A stretch of 64,000 nt of DNA. It comes from Kribbella sp. NBC_01245 (GTDB lineage Bacteria; Actinomycetota; Actinomycetes; Propionibacteriales; Kribbellaceae). The notes under the pieces are model-generated. The model was not told the DNA's origin. It saw only the letters and a list, made by a program, of their open reading frames with translations, and did no database searches. Both the position numbers and the translations under genes were made by a program. Within the stretch, counting starts at the first letter, position 1; each line of letters opens with the position of its first letter. Positions 51,088 through 60,697 of the stretch are shown one piece after another. The DNA is taken from positions 4,588,001 through 4,652,000 of the forward strand of contig NZ_CP108487.1 in assembly GCF_036226525.1 (NCBI RefSeq), in the 5' to 3' direction.

Positions 51088-52044
51088 CTAACCAGTAACG
51101 CTGCTAGCAGCGTGGACCGACCCGACCGGCCGACCGCCACCGAGCAAAGGCTCGCGCAGCTGCCCCTCGATCACCGGGCCATCGAGACCGAGGCGTTGCA
51201 GCGCCGAGGCCATCACCACCTTGCGAGCCCGGACACCACCGTCGTCGATCTTCAGCGCGATCCCCCGCCCATCCGGTAGCCCAACGGCGTACACCGCCTC
51301 GGCACCGGCCTTGCAAAGCAGACCCGGTACGGCGTGCATCAGCTCGGTCTCGTCGCGACGGGTGCCGCTCGCGTACTCGGGGAAGGAGCGGAAGGCGTCG
51401 GCGATCCGTCCTTCGAGGCTGTCCGGCGCGGCCGCGGCGAACAGGCCGAACGAGCGGGCCAGCCCGGCCAGGCTGATCGCGAGCAGCGGCGCACCACAAC
51501 CGTCGATCGCGACAGCCGCGACCTTCTCACCGGCGCTGTCCTCGATGGCGGTCCGGATCGCCTGCTGCACAGGGTGTTCCGGCGCGCGGTACGTCGCGAG
51601 GTCCCAGCCGTTCGTCTTGGACGTCGCCAGCATCGCGGCGTGCTTGCCCGAGCAGTTCATCGTGATCGGGTCCTTGCCGTGCCCGGCGCGAATCCACTCA
51701 TCGCGAGTGTCGTCGTCGATCGGGTACGCCGCGGGGGTCTGCAGCGCCGACTCGTCCAGCCCGACGCCGGCGAGGATCTCCCGAACGCCGTCCAGGTGGA
51801 TCGACTCGCCCGAGTGGGACGCGCCGGCGAGCGCGAGCAGCCGGCCGTCGAGCACCAGGCCGGAGCGCAGCATGCCGAGCGCCTGCATCGGCTTGTTCGA
51901 GGAGCGCGGGAACATCGGCCGGTCCACCACGCCGACGGACCACTCGACGCTTCCGTCCGGGGCGGTCACCACGACGGAGCCGTAGTGATGGCCCTCGACG
52001 AAGTCGTTGCGGACGATATCGGCCACGATCACAGGTTCGGTCAC
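51088..52044 (-). CDS. Asparaginase (PF06089 type)
   Basis: 318 residues from GTG at 52044 (a TTG at 52050 is the alternative; neither has a good Shine-Dalgarno). Motifs of this asparaginase family are present: RSSNKPMQALGMLRSG, GASHSGE, NCSGKHAAM and DGCGAP, with Ser and Lys in R-S-S-x-K and S-G-K typical of its serine beta-lactamase-like fold. It hydrolyses L-asparagine to aspartate and ammonia. It is unrelated to the classical type I/II asparaginases. Confidence 0.88.
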   Translation of the reverse strand: MTEPVIVADIVRNDFVEGHHYGSVVVTAPDGSVEWSVGVVDRPMFPRSSNKPMQALGMLRSGLVLDGRLLALAGASHSGESIHLDGVREILAGVGLDESALQTPAAYPIDDDTRDEWIRAGHGKDPITMNCSGKHAAMLATSKTNGWDLATYRAPEHPVQQAIRTAIEDSAGEKVAAVAIDGCGAPLLAISLAGLARSFGLFAAAAPDSLEGRIADAFRSFPEYASGTRRDETELMHAVPGLLCKAGAEAVYAVGLPDGRGIALKIDDGGVRARKVVMASALQRLGLDGPVIEGQLREPLLGGGRPVGSVHAASSVTG

Positions 52045-52122
52045 GACCAAACGATAGGTGATCGCCTTACATCCCAGACCACTATGGACAGTGGTTCAGC
52101 TCACACGAGGCTCACACGGAGC

Positions 52123-53118
52123 TCACAACCGGGCGCGGACGTGCAGCCCGATCTCGGGATCGACCAGCGCCTCCTGGGTGGCCATCACCGTCGGCTGCTC
52201 CTCGGCCACCACCTGCAGTACGGCGTCCGCGGGGGTCGACCGCTTGACCAGCGCGAGCGCGATCGGGCCGAGCTCGTGGTGCCGCGCGGCGGATCCGACG
52301 TACCCAACGGTCTTGCCGTCGAGCTGGATCGCGTTGCCATGGGCCGGGAGATGGTCGACCGAGCCGTCGAGGTGCAGCCGGACCAGGCGGCGCGGCGGCC
52401 GGCCGAGGTTATGCACGCGAGCCACGGTCTCCTGACCGCGGTAGCAGCCCTTCTCGAGATGGACGGCGACGTTGAGCCAGCCAAGCTCGTTCGGGATGGA
52501 CTTGTCGTCGGTGTCGAGGCCGAGCCGGGGTGCGCCCGCCTCGATCCGGAGCGCCTCGTACGCCCAGACGCCGGCCGCTGGTCCCTCCAGCGAGGCCAGC
52601 TCCGCGCGCGGCAGGAAGACCTCATGCCCGCCAAGCGAATCGGCTGCCGCCCGGGTGACCGGCCCACCGGCGGCAGGCGCTCCCGGTCGCCAGACAATCG
52701 CGTAGTCGGCAGTGACATCGGTGATCTCGACCCGCGACATGAACACCATCGAGGTCAGCCAGCCGATCAGGGCAGCACCCGCGCCAGGCTCGGTGTGCAG
52801 CCAGAAGGTCTCGCCGTCGTCCACGCCGTACATCGCGTGCTCGACCCGGCCGGTCGGCGACAGCACCAGCGCGGTGGTCGACGTACCGGGCTTGAGACCC
52901 TCGAAGAACTGGGTGGTGATCGCGTGCAGCCAGGTCAGCCGGTCGGGCCCGGCGATCGTCACCACGTCACGATGGGAGAGGTCCACGAAGCTCGAACCGG
53001 CCGCCAGCGCACGCTGCTCACGCAGGTCGGAGCCGTAGTGCGCCGCCACCCCCGCGTCCAGGCCGTCGGCCTGAACGGCACCGGGCAGATCGAGCAGGGG
53101 ACTGCGATAGCTGGACAT
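52123..53118 (-). CDS. ygfZ: Folate-binding protein YgfZ
   Basis: 331 residues of the GcvT-like family. The signature KGCYRGQE (Lys223-Glu230, with Cys225) is diagnostic. YgfZ proteins bind folate and help repair or maintain iron-sulfur clusters of enzymes such as MiaB. The start at 53118 (MSSYRSPLL) was chosen over one 51 codons upstream, since family members begin there. Confidence 0.9.
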   Translation of the reverse strand: MSSYRSPLLDLPGAVQADGLDAGVAAHYGSDLREQRALAAGSSFVDLSHRDVVTIAGPDRLTWLHAITTQFFEGLKPGTSTTALVLSPTGRVEHAMYGVDDGETFWLHTEPGAGAALIGWLTSMVFMSRVEITDVTADYAIVWRPGAPAAGGPVTRAAADSLGGHEVFLPRAELASLEGPAAGVWAYEALRIEAGAPRLGLDTDDKSIPNELGWLNVAVHLEKGCYRGQETVARVHNLGRPPRRLVRLHLDGSVDHLPAHGNAIQLDGKTVGYVGSAARHHELGPIALALVKRSTPADAVLQVVAEEQPTVMATQEALVDPEIGLHVRARL

Positions 53119-53238
53119 GTCACCAATAGTAGGCCGGTCTCCACCGGGGAGGCCGCCGGTATCGACTGAGGCAAGATCGAGATGCCAAACGCGCGGAAAC
53201 CTTCGCATCCGGCCCGCACCGCTGCTACGGTCCCCTGC

Positions 53239-54180
53239 ATGTCTGACACTGCCAGGACACAGCTGGAACATGACCTGGAATCGATCAAAGGCTGGTTCAA
53301 CCCATCCGACCGTCGTCTGTTCAGCTGGCTGCTGAAGCGCCAGCTCGACCGCGGTGAAACCGGCAACCTCGTCGAGGTCGGCTGTTACCTGGGTAAGAGC
53401 ACTGTCCTGATCGGCGCCTATCTAGCCGAGGGTGAGACCTTCACCGTGCTCGACCTGTTCGGCGCGGATGCTCCCGATGCCTCGAACAACGCCGAGACGA
53501 GCGGCTCCTACGCGACGCTGACGCAGGACGCCTTCGAGGCGAACTACCTGCGCTTCCACGACGAACTGCCGGTCGTGATCAAGGCGCCGTCGTTCGAGAT
53601 CGTCGACCACGTGCCATCCGGCTCGGCCCGCTTCGTCCACATCGACGCCTCCCACCTCTACGAACACGTCGCGGGTGACGTCGACTCGGCCCGCAAACTG
53701 CTGCAGCCGGACGGCATCGTGGTGTTCGACGACTTCCGGGCCGAGCACACGCCCGGTGTCGCGGCGGCGGTGTGGGAAGGCGTGCTGACCAAGGGGCTGC
53801 GGCCGATCTGCGTCACCGAGTCCAAGCTGTACGGCACCTGGGGTGATCCCGCCGAGGTCCAGGCCGAGATGGTCAAGTGGACCGAGGGTGAACCGGGCGC
53901 CTGGGCGGTCAGCCAGGAGATCGCCGGCCACACCGTGCTCCGGGTGAAGGCACCCCTGGTGACTCCCCCGAAGCCCGCGGCCGCCCCGGCAGCACCAGCT
54001 CCGGCCGCAAAGGCAACCCCGGCCCCGGCGCCGGCACCGACCGGCCCGGCCGCGCCCAAGTCGGCCAAGCCGACCGCGACGCCGGCCAAGCCGCGGACCG
54101 GGTTGCGGCGGGTGGCCAAGGACTGGCTGCCCCCGGTCGTCCACCGCAACATTTCCAAGCAGCTGCGCAAGCGCCGCTGA
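53239..54180 (+). CDS. Class I SAM-dependent methyltransferase with Pro/Ala tail
   Basis: 313 residues. Rossmann methyltransferase of the Methyltransf_24 type: motif I LVEVGCYLGKST, then FTVLDLFGAD and FVHIDASHLYEHVAGDVDSARKLLQPDGIVVFDDF. A long Pro/Ala/Lys linker (about 240-290) and a short basic C-terminal piece follow. Such enzymes are frequent in glycan and O-antigen-like clusters. It converges with the next gene (3-nt gap), whose C-terminus carries a related basic motif. Confidence 0.82.
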   Translation: MSDTARTQLEHDLESIKGWFNPSDRRLFSWLLKRQLDRGETGNLVEVGCYLGKSTVLIGAYLAEGETFTVLDLFGADAPDASNNAETSGSYATLTQDAFEANYLRFHDELPVVIKAPSFEIVDHVPSGSARFVHIDASHLYEHVAGDVDSARKLLQPDGIVVFDDFRAEHTPGVAAAVWEGVLTKGLRPICVTESKLYGTWGDPAEVQAEMVKWTEGEPGAWAVSQEIAGHTVLRVKAPLVTPPKPAAAPAAPAPAAKATPAPAPAPTGPAAPKSAKPTATPAKPRTGLRRVAKDWLPPVVHRNISKQLRKRR

Positions 54181-54183
54181 CCA

Positions 54184-55794
54184 CTACTTCCCGCGCAAGG
54201 CCTTGCGCAACTTGCGTGCGGGCGCGCCGACGATTCGGCCGATCCGCACGGTTCGCGAGTTGCGCAGGGCCTTGAGGTCTTTCTCGACCTTGGCCTTCTG
54301 CGCCTTGGCCGTGGCCACCTCGGCCTTGAGCTTGGTGATCTCCTTGCGCAGCGGCTCGAGCTGCTTCTCCGCGGTCGCCAGCTTGCCCTCGAACCAGCGG
54401 GCGCGGGACGCGTTCGACTCCTCGCGCTGCCGGACGCCCACCTCGGCCGTGGCAGTCGTCGCCACCAGCCCGGCCGTCAACCGGTCGAGCACTGCCTGGT
54501 CGACCGGCGCACCCCGCATCGCCGCCACCCACGCCACGGCCTCGGGCGCGGTCAGGTACGACGGCCAGGTCCGGCGATATCCGTGCCGCTCGGTCTGATC
54601 CACCAGTACGGCGATACTCGCGACGAGTTGTTCCTCAGCCGTGTACGCATTGCCGTGCTCGGGCGCCAATGCGAGGAACGCGTACGCGCCGTCGGTGGTC
54701 CGCACGACCTGGTCGGCGCGAGCATGACCCGGAGCCGCGAGCGTGCCGAGCCAGGCGGCGTACGACGCGATCTCGGCGCGAAGGCGCTGCTGATCGGGCG
54801 CAACGACGGCCTGCAGGAGCAGATCCGAGACGAGTGCGCCGGACGGCAACGGCTGTCCCCCGCCATACCGCGGCACGCCATCGACGTACCGGATGGGCTC
54901 GGCGACGTCGGCCACGTGGGCGATCAGGTCCGGCGACGGCACGATCGGCGTCGATGCACCGGCGACGACAAGCCAACCGCTAGCGAGCTCCTCGAATCGT
55001 CCTGCGCGCCAGATACGCCTGAGCAGCAAGTACGGGTCGCGGGCCATCGGGCGGTGCTCGAGGACCTCTGAGGCCCGGGCCGACAGTGCCGCCAGCACGC
55101 CCGCATAGGTGTTCCGGTCGACCACAGCGGCCGCAGGACCCCACGCCACAGTGGGAGACGTCAGGGTCGGGTAGAGCGGCCAGGCGGCGGGAGCGCCTAC
55201 GACCGCCAAGAGCTCGCCTGCGCTTTGCGGACGCGTCTCGTCGGCACTGGACGGCTTGTCCCATGCAGGAGTCGTGTGGTCGGTCTCGGGCTGAGTCTTC
55301 GCGGACAACCTGTGCGCGCCCAGCTCGTTCTCGACGGCAAGGACCAGCACGCCGTCTGACGCCAACAGCCGACGCAAGTCCGTCGTACCGGTGGCAAAGG
55401 TGGGCTCAGGGCCTTCCGGCGAGTACAGGCGGCGTACGTCGTCCAGTGCGACTACTGCGTCGAAGGTGCCGTCCTTGAACCTCTCGAGGCTTCCGCAGAC
55501 CACTGTGACCTTCTGGCCGTCGAAACGCTCGGCGAGGGTCTTGGCGTCCGGGATGGACCTAACGAGGCAGGTGACGTCAGTGTCGCTCGACAGGCCGATG
55601 GAGAGGACAGCGCCGACCAGCTCGGGCCCGTGCGGTCCGGCCAGCAGGACGCGATTACGGCCGGCCAGGGCCTCGGCGACCACCGGGAACTGGGCACCAG
55701 GATGCGGGACCGGCCACGGCGAGTCGAAATCCGACCAGGTCGGCAGCTCGCCACCGATCAGCTGTACGGAAGCCGGAACGTCTTGGTCACTCAT
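54184..55794 (-). CDS. Methyltransferase-like protein with C-terminal coiled coil
   Basis: 536 residues. N-terminal region (about 40-165) looks like a Rossmann methyltransferase core without a clear glycine motif (VLLAGPHGPELVGAVLSIG; DAVVALDDVRRLY; LLASDGVLVLAVEN). A middle domain of unknown type follows, then a coiled coil (about 455-515; KLATAEKQLEPLRKEITKLK) and a basic end RKLRKALRGK. The ATG overlaps the stop of the preceding gene (ATGA). Similar coiled-coil plus Arg/Lys tails occur in polysaccharide-associated proteins; function unproven. Confidence 0.7.
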   Translation of the reverse strand: MSDQDVPASVQLIGGELPTWSDFDSPWPVPHPGAQFPVVAEALAGRNRVLLAGPHGPELVGAVLSIGLSSDTDVTCLVRSIPDAKTLAERFDGQKVTVVCGSLERFKDGTFDAVVALDDVRRLYSPEGPEPTFATGTTDLRRLLASDGVLVLAVENELGAHRLSAKTQPETDHTTPAWDKPSSADETRPQSAGELLAVVGAPAAWPLYPTLTSPTVAWGPAAAVVDRNTYAGVLAALSARASEVLEHRPMARDPYLLLRRIWRAGRFEELASGWLVVAGASTPIVPSPDLIAHVADVAEPIRYVDGVPRYGGGQPLPSGALVSDLLLQAVVAPDQQRLRAEIASYAAWLGTLAAPGHARADQVVRTTDGAYAFLALAPEHGNAYTAEEQLVASIAVLVDQTERHGYRRTWPSYLTAPEAVAWVAAMRGAPVDQAVLDRLTAGLVATTATAEVGVRQREESNASRARWFEGKLATAEKQLEPLRKEITKLKAEVATAKAQKAKVEKDLKALRNSRTVRIGRIVGAPARKLRKALRGK

Positions 55795-56606
55795 CGCGCA
55801 CTCCACCCCAGTTCGAAAGTCAGCTCGGCCGGGCTCAGGAGGTTGTCCAGCCCGAGCTCCGCCCGCGTCACCGCAGCCATCAGATCACGATCGACGAACG
55901 GCTTGTGCAGGTCCGGATACAGCCGCTGCACGTAGTGCTTGGCGTCGAAGCCGCCACGGTCCTCGACGAAGTCCATCGCGGGCCCGTAGACCCCGACATC
56001 GCAGCCGACGGAGGCGCCGTAGAACAGCGCGGTCGACAGCCGGTTCGAGGCGACCCGCTCGTGTTTGCGCAGTTCGGCGAGCTGTCCGTGCAGGAATCGC
56101 GTGTTCGTTCCCTGCCAGAGAGTGCCGCGCTGGCCATGGCAGATCACCCGGAAGCCCGCGTCCTCGTAGGCGCCGCGGACGTCGGCCATGTCGTACTCGA
56201 TCCAGTACAGGCAGATCGTCACCGGGCCGGGTTCGGTGGCCCGGATGGACGCGATCAGCTCGTTGTGGTCGCCCTCGACACTGCCCTGCTCCCAGGTGTG
56301 GAACGGGTAGAAGATGGTGCCCTCGCGCTTGTCGGGCAGCTCGGTCTCCTGCTCCAGGAGGTAGGCCCAGGGCGATCCGATGACGGCGTAGTCACGCCAG
56401 CCGATCGCCTGCCCCCGCCGCCTGGCCACGTCGGACCAGACGTACTTCACGAAGCCGAGCGGTGGCTCGTGCCCCGGCCCGAAGCCGTGCAGCACGTTCC
56501 AGCCGTGCTGGAGCACGCCGGCGATCCGTGGCGGCTTAGCGGGATCGAGCCCGCAGTACGCCGACAGGATGTGCGCATGTCCGTACCAGTGGTTGCTCGA
56601 GTCCAT
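55791..56606 (-). CDS. Conserved hypothetical protein, surface-polysaccharide context
   Basis: 271 residues from ATG 56606 (GGCAGG upstream; longer open frame to 56792 lacks support). Features: HAHILSAYCGLDPAKPPRIAGVLQHGWN at the N-terminus, WLPxx-free globular body, and FYPFHTWEQGSVEGDH plus DVGVYGPAMDFVEDRGG. The last two resemble nucleotide-sugar or polymer-synthase active-site loops only loosely. Translationally coupled (ATGA) to the coiled-coil methyltransferase-like gene, so the two likely work together. I do not recognise the family. Confidence 0.65.
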   Translation of the reverse strand: MDSSNHWYGHAHILSAYCGLDPAKPPRIAGVLQHGWNVLHGFGPGHEPPLGFVKYVWSDVARRRGQAIGWRDYAVIGSPWAYLLEQETELPDKREGTIFYPFHTWEQGSVEGDHNELIASIRATEPGPVTICLYWIEYDMADVRGAYEDAGFRVICHGQRGTLWQGTNTRFLHGQLAELRKHERVASNRLSTALFYGASVGCDVGVYGPAMDFVEDRGGFDAKHYVQRLYPDLHKPFVDRDLMAAVTRAELGLDNLLSPAELTFELGWSAR

Positions 56607-56715
56607 CAGCAGTGGCCTGCCGGAACGAGCTGAGGGGTTAGAAACACCAAGGCATTCTAGAAGGCGAAAGGGTGGCGACATGCCGCATGTCGCCACCCAC
56701 GCCGATTTACTTGCT

Positions 56716-58098
56716 TTAGGAGACGTCACCCGCAAGGGCCGGAGCGGGCATTCCCTTCGGTTCCAGGGGCACATCGCCGGCGTGCGTGTCACCGGCTGCG
56801 AAGGCCGCTTCGTCGAACGGATCGTCGCCTGCGAACACCTGCAGCGCCTGCTCCTTGTCGAACAACCCGACCCAGTGGCCGACCAGTACGGTCGCTACGG
56901 CGTTACCGGCGAAGTTGGTCAGCGCCCGCGCCTCGGACATGAACCGGTCGATACCGACGATCAGGCCGACACCGTCGACCAGGTCCGGCCGGTGCGACTG
57001 CAGACCGCCGGCCAGCGTCGCGAGGCCCGCACCGGTGACACCGGCCGCACCCTTCGAGGCGACGATCATGAACACGAGCAGTGACACCTGCTGACCCACC
57101 GAGAACGGCTGGCCCATGGCCTCGGCGATGAACAGCGAGGCCATCGTCAGGTAGATCGCCGTGCCGTCCAGGTTGAACGAGTAGCCGGTCGGCACGGTGA
57201 TACCGACAACACCCTTCTCGACGCCGAGGTGTTCCATCTTGCCGATCAGGCGCGGCAGGGCGGTCTCGGAGGAGGAGGTCGAGACGATCAGCAGGAACTC
57301 CCGGCCCAGGTACCTCAACAGCTGGAAGATGTTCAGACCGGTCACGACGCGGAGGATGGTCCCCAGAACCACCACCACGAAGATTGCACAGGTGATGTAG
57401 AAGGCCAGCATGATCTTGGCCAGGCTCACGAGCGCGTCGGTGCCGGTAGCGCCGACCACGGCCGCGATCGCGCCGAACGCGCCGATCGGGGCCACCCACA
57501 TGATCATCGACAGGATCTTGAAGACGAGCCGCTGGATGTGCGTGATACCGCGCACGATCGGATCACCCGCACGGCCGAGGGACTGCAACGCGAAGCCGAC
57601 CAGCAAGGCCACGAAGACGGTCTGCAGCACGGCGCCTTCGGTCAGCGCCGACACGATCGTCTTCGGAATGATGTGCAGCAGGAAGTCGGTCGTGCTCTCC
57701 GAGCCGGTCGCCTGGCTCTGTCCGGCCTTCGCCGCCTCGGGGGTCAGGTTCAGACCGCTGCCGGGCTTGACCAGGTTGCCGACCACCAGACCGATGCCGA
57801 GGGCAACGGTCGACATGGTCATGAAGTACGCCAGGGCAAGGCCACCGACCTTGCCGACACTCGCGGCCTTGCGGACCGAGCCGATGCCGAGCACCAGCGT
57901 GCAGAAGATGATCGGGCTGATCATCATCTTGATCAGGTTCACGAAGCCGGTGCCGAGCGGTTTGAGCTCGACCGCGAAATCACGGAACAGCAGTCCGACG
58001 CCGATGCCGAGAATGACGGCGACGATGACGGCGATGTACAGGAAGTGCGTTCGGTCGTTACGTACTGGTGTCGGTCGTGGGGCGGTAGTACTGGACAT
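56716..58098 (-). CDS. dctA: C4-dicarboxylate:cation symporter DctA
   Basis: 460 residues, dicarboxylate/amino acid:cation symporter (DAACS) family. Eight membrane helices and two hairpin loops; signature TSSSETALPRLI (hairpin 1) and TGYSFNLDGTAIYLTMASLF, where the Asn/Asp line the cation and substrate sites. It imports succinate, fumarate and malate with protons or sodium. AAGGAGAA precedes the ATG. It is divergent from a DcuS/DcuR-type two-component pair, which probably controls it. Confidence 0.93.
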   Translation of the reverse strand: MSSTTAPRPTPVRNDRTHFLYIAVIVAVILGIGVGLLFRDFAVELKPLGTGFVNLIKMMISPIIFCTLVLGIGSVRKAASVGKVGGLALAYFMTMSTVALGIGLVVGNLVKPGSGLNLTPEAAKAGQSQATGSESTTDFLLHIIPKTIVSALTEGAVLQTVFVALLVGFALQSLGRAGDPIVRGITHIQRLVFKILSMIMWVAPIGAFGAIAAVVGATGTDALVSLAKIMLAFYITCAIFVVVVLGTILRVVTGLNIFQLLRYLGREFLLIVSTSSSETALPRLIGKMEHLGVEKGVVGITVPTGYSFNLDGTAIYLTMASLFIAEAMGQPFSVGQQVSLLVFMIVASKGAAGVTGAGLATLAGGLQSHRPDLVDGVGLIVGIDRFMSEARALTNFAGNAVATVLVGHWVGLFDKEQALQVFAGDDPFDEAAFAAGDTHAGDVPLEPKGMPAPALAGDVS

Positions 58099-58241
58099 AG
58101 GGCTTCTCCTTGGGGCAGCGCCTGGCCTGGGGACCGTTGCTCAGGTAACTGTGACGTGACGCACAGGCGAAGTGCAGATTTCGTTCATATCGTTCGCGTT
58201 CTTGTCCTTACTGTCGGCACGCCGACGGTTACAGCGGCACA

Positions 58242-59513
58242 ATGGCGTACGTGATGCGCCGCCCGAGCGAGCTGCGACGCCAGGTGCTCTGGCTCCAGGC
58301 GTGGACCGTCGCGCTCCTGATCCTGGTGGTCTGCAGCACCTCGATCGTGCTGGCCAAGGAACAAGCGGACCGCGCGGCCGCCGTCGCCGGCGTTCCCGCG
58401 CCGGGCTGGTGGGAGCTGACCCGGCCGGAATTGCGGTCGCTGCTCGGCCTGGCCTGCCTGATGCTCGGCATCTCGATCGCCGGCAACGCGCTGGTCTCGT
58501 GGCGGGTTCGCCGCTCCACTCGCGGTAAGGGGACCCAGACGCTCGCCTGGATGCTCGACTTCTACGAGGGCGTGCTGCACGCGGCCCGCGAAGGCCTGCT
58601 GCTGCTCGACGCCTCCGGGCAGGTTCAACTCGTGAACGACGAGGCGCGGCGCCTGCTCGGCCTGCACGACGTACCGCCCGGGACAGGGGTTGCCGAGTTG
58701 GGTTTGCCGGCCACGCTGGCAAACCTGCTCACCGAGGGCCGCACGGCGTACGACGAACTGCATTTGGGCGCGAACGGCGTGCTCGTGGTGAACCAACTCC
58801 CGGCCCAGACGGCCGATGGCGGGCGCATCGTCACGCTGCGAGATCACACCCAGCTGCAGCGGCTTCTCGGTGAGCTCGACGCCGTGCGGAGTCTGGCCGA
58901 ATCCCTGCAGGCGCAGAACCATGAGGCGTCGAACCGCCTGCATACGGTGGTCAGCCTGATCGAGATCGGCCAGCCGGACAAGGCCCGCGAGTTCGCCGTC
59001 TCCGAGTTGCAGTTGGCTCAGGCGATGACCGACCGGGTCGTCGGCACGGTCGGCGATCCCGTCTTGGCTTCGCTGCTGCTGGCCAAACTCGCGCAGGCGC
59101 AGGAGCGCGGCGTACTGCTCGGTCTCGATCTCGGCTCGGAACCACTCGATGTCCGGCTGCCGGCGCAGGACGTCGTCACCGTCGTCGGAAACCTGCTGGA
59201 CAACGCGATCGAGGCTGCCCGAGGTGGTACGGCGCCACGTCGGGTCGAGCTCGTCGCCCGAACCACCCGCGAGTACGTCGATCTGGCCGTCACGAACACC
59301 GGTGCGGAGCTGGGGGCCACCGATCTGGCGCGGATGTTCGACCGTGGCTGGAGTACAAAGGCCGAGCCCGGGCATGGTCTGGGGCTCGCGCTAGTGCGCA
59401 GTACGGTCGAACGCTGGCAAGGTCAGCTGATGGTCGATCCCGACTCGGAGATCGACGACCTGCCCGCGCTGACCGTGCGGGTCCGGCTGCCGAGGGCGGT
59501 GAGCGGTGTCTGA
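58242..59513 (+). CDS. CitA/DcuS-like sensor histidine kinase with a very short external loop
   Basis: 423 residues. Two membrane helices (about 16-37 and 66-86) enclose only about 28 residues, whereas DcuS/CitA kinases have a periplasmic PAS domain of about 130. A cytoplasmic PAS domain (about 105-205), the SpoB-like dimerisation helix with phospho-acceptor His227 (QNHEASNRLHT) and an ATPase domain with NLLDNAIEAA and GHGLGLALV follow. It likely reports carboxylate availability to the regulator at 59506. ATG with weak Shine-Dalgarno; M5 is an alternative. Confidence 0.88.
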   Translation: MAYVMRRPSELRRQVLWLQAWTVALLILVVCSTSIVLAKEQADRAAAVAGVPAPGWWELTRPELRSLLGLACLMLGISIAGNALVSWRVRRSTRGKGTQTLAWMLDFYEGVLHAAREGLLLLDASGQVQLVNDEARRLLGLHDVPPGTGVAELGLPATLANLLTEGRTAYDELHLGANGVLVVNQLPAQTADGGRIVTLRDHTQLQRLLGELDAVRSLAESLQAQNHEASNRLHTVVSLIEIGQPDKAREFAVSELQLAQAMTDRVVGTVGDPVLASLLLAKLAQAQERGVLLGLDLGSEPLDVRLPAQDVVTVVGNLLDNAIEAARGGTAPRRVELVARTTREYVDLAVTNTGAELGATDLARMFDRGWSTKAEPGHGLGLALVRSTVERWQGQLMVDPDSEIDDLPALTVRVRLPRAVSGV

Positions 59514-60195
59514 AGACCTGCGCGTGCTGGTGGTCGAGGACGACCCGATCGCCGCCGAGGCCCATCGCACGTACGTCGACCGGCTACCGGGATTCGCCTG
59601 CGTCGGCGTAGTCGGGTCGGCAGCCCACGCCATCCAAACGCTCGCCCAGGGCCAGATCGACCTGGTACTACTCGACATGAACCTCCCCGACGGCCACGGC
59701 CTGGACGTCGTACGACGTATGCGTGCTGCCGGTCTAGGTACCGACGTGGTCGCGGTGACGTCTGCCCGGGAGGTGGCCTCCGTACAAGCCGCGGCCCGGA
59801 TTGGCGTTGTGCAGTACGTCTTGAAGCCGTTCGCCTTCGAAACGCTCCGTGACCGGTTGACAGCTTACGCCCGGCAGAGGCGTTCGGCGACGGCTGGGCG
59901 GACTGTGGCGGACCAGGACGAGGTCGATCGGTTGTTCCGGCCGGTGGTGCGTCCGGAGAACTCGAGCGTTCCCAAGGGCTTGGCCGGGTCGGTGCTGGAG
60001 CGGGTGGTTCGGCTGCTCGGTGATCGCGAAGGCTGGACTGCGGAGGAAATCGCGACAGAGCTCGGCACTTCGCGTATTACGGCCAGGCGGTACTTGGAAC
60101 ACCTGGCCGACCAGGGACAGGCCTTGCGGACGCAGCGCTACGAAGGGCGCAGTGGGCGTCCGAAGGTGGAGTACTCCTGGATTTCCGAGAGTTAG
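59506..60195 (+). CDS. CitB/DcuR-like response regulator
   Basis: 229 residues. Receiver domain with Asp12/Asp13, phospho-acceptor Asp57 (LLDMNLPDG) and the Lys in YVLKPF; C-terminal winged helix-turn-helix (WTAEEIATELGTSRITARRYLEHL) of the CitB/DcuR type. GTG start overlaps the kinase stop by 8 nt. It should activate the divergent dctA when carboxylates are present. Confidence 0.9.
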   Translation: MSEDLRVLVVEDDPIAAEAHRTYVDRLPGFACVGVVGSAAHAIQTLAQGQIDLVLLDMNLPDGHGLDVVRRMRAAGLGTDVVAVTSAREVASVQAAARIGVVQYVLKPFAFETLRDRLTAYARQRRSATAGRTVADQDEVDRLFRPVVRPENSSVPKGLAGSVLERVVRLLGDREGWTAEEIATELGTSRITARRYLEHLADQGQALRTQRYEGRSGRPKVEYSWISES

Positions 60196-60686
60196 GCGCG
60201 GATCAGGGTGGCCCAGAGGTGGGGCTGCAACTGGTGGCCTTCGGCGGCCATGTCGTACGCCCACATCAGCTCGCCCTTGACCAAGCCGTACAGCCGGTGG
60301 CCGGCGCTGACCTCTTTGGCCGTGGCCGTGCGCGCGACGACGTCCGTGCGCATCTCGATCTTGGCGCCGTCGATCTCGCCGTACCAAACCTCGGCGAAGC
60401 CGGTCGGATGGGCCAGCACGACCTCGAGCTTGCCCTCGGGCTTCGGCCGCCAGAAGCCGGTCTCGACCGCGAGCGGGCGCTGCTTCGTGCCGTCCTCGCC
60501 GACGATGTAGGTCTGGCTGACGTAGTGCAGGTAGGGCTTGCCGTTGTGGCTGAAGTCGATCTGCTGCCCGAACTCGAATTTGTCGATGGTCGGGTACTCA
60601 CCGTGGCCGCGGCCCTCCCAGCGACCGAGCAGCCACGCGAGCGGCATCAGGTCGGGGTGCAGGTCCTGCGGGATCTCGAAGGCCAT
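60192..60686 (-). CDS. Nitrobindin (heme-binding FABP-like protein)
   Basis: 164 residues, ten-stranded beta-barrel family. The diagnostic LLGRWEGRGHGEYPTI (GxWxGxGxGxYP) is near the N-terminus and the proximal heme His is in the C-terminal QPHLWATLIRA. Nitrobindins bind ferric heme and convert peroxynitrite. The ATG at 60686 gives the family's usual start. It converges with the response regulator (4-nt overlap of stops) and follows a tiny membrane ORF. Confidence 0.9.
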   Translation of the reverse strand: MAFEIPQDLHPDLMPLAWLLGRWEGRGHGEYPTIDKFEFGQQIDFSHNGKPYLHYVSQTYIVGEDGTKQRPLAVETGFWRPKPEGKLEVVLAHPTGFAEVWYGEIDGAKIEMRTDVVARTATAKEVSAGHRLYGLVKGELMWAYDMAAEGHQLQPHLWATLIRA

Positions 60687-60697
60687 CAGGGCGCCGA

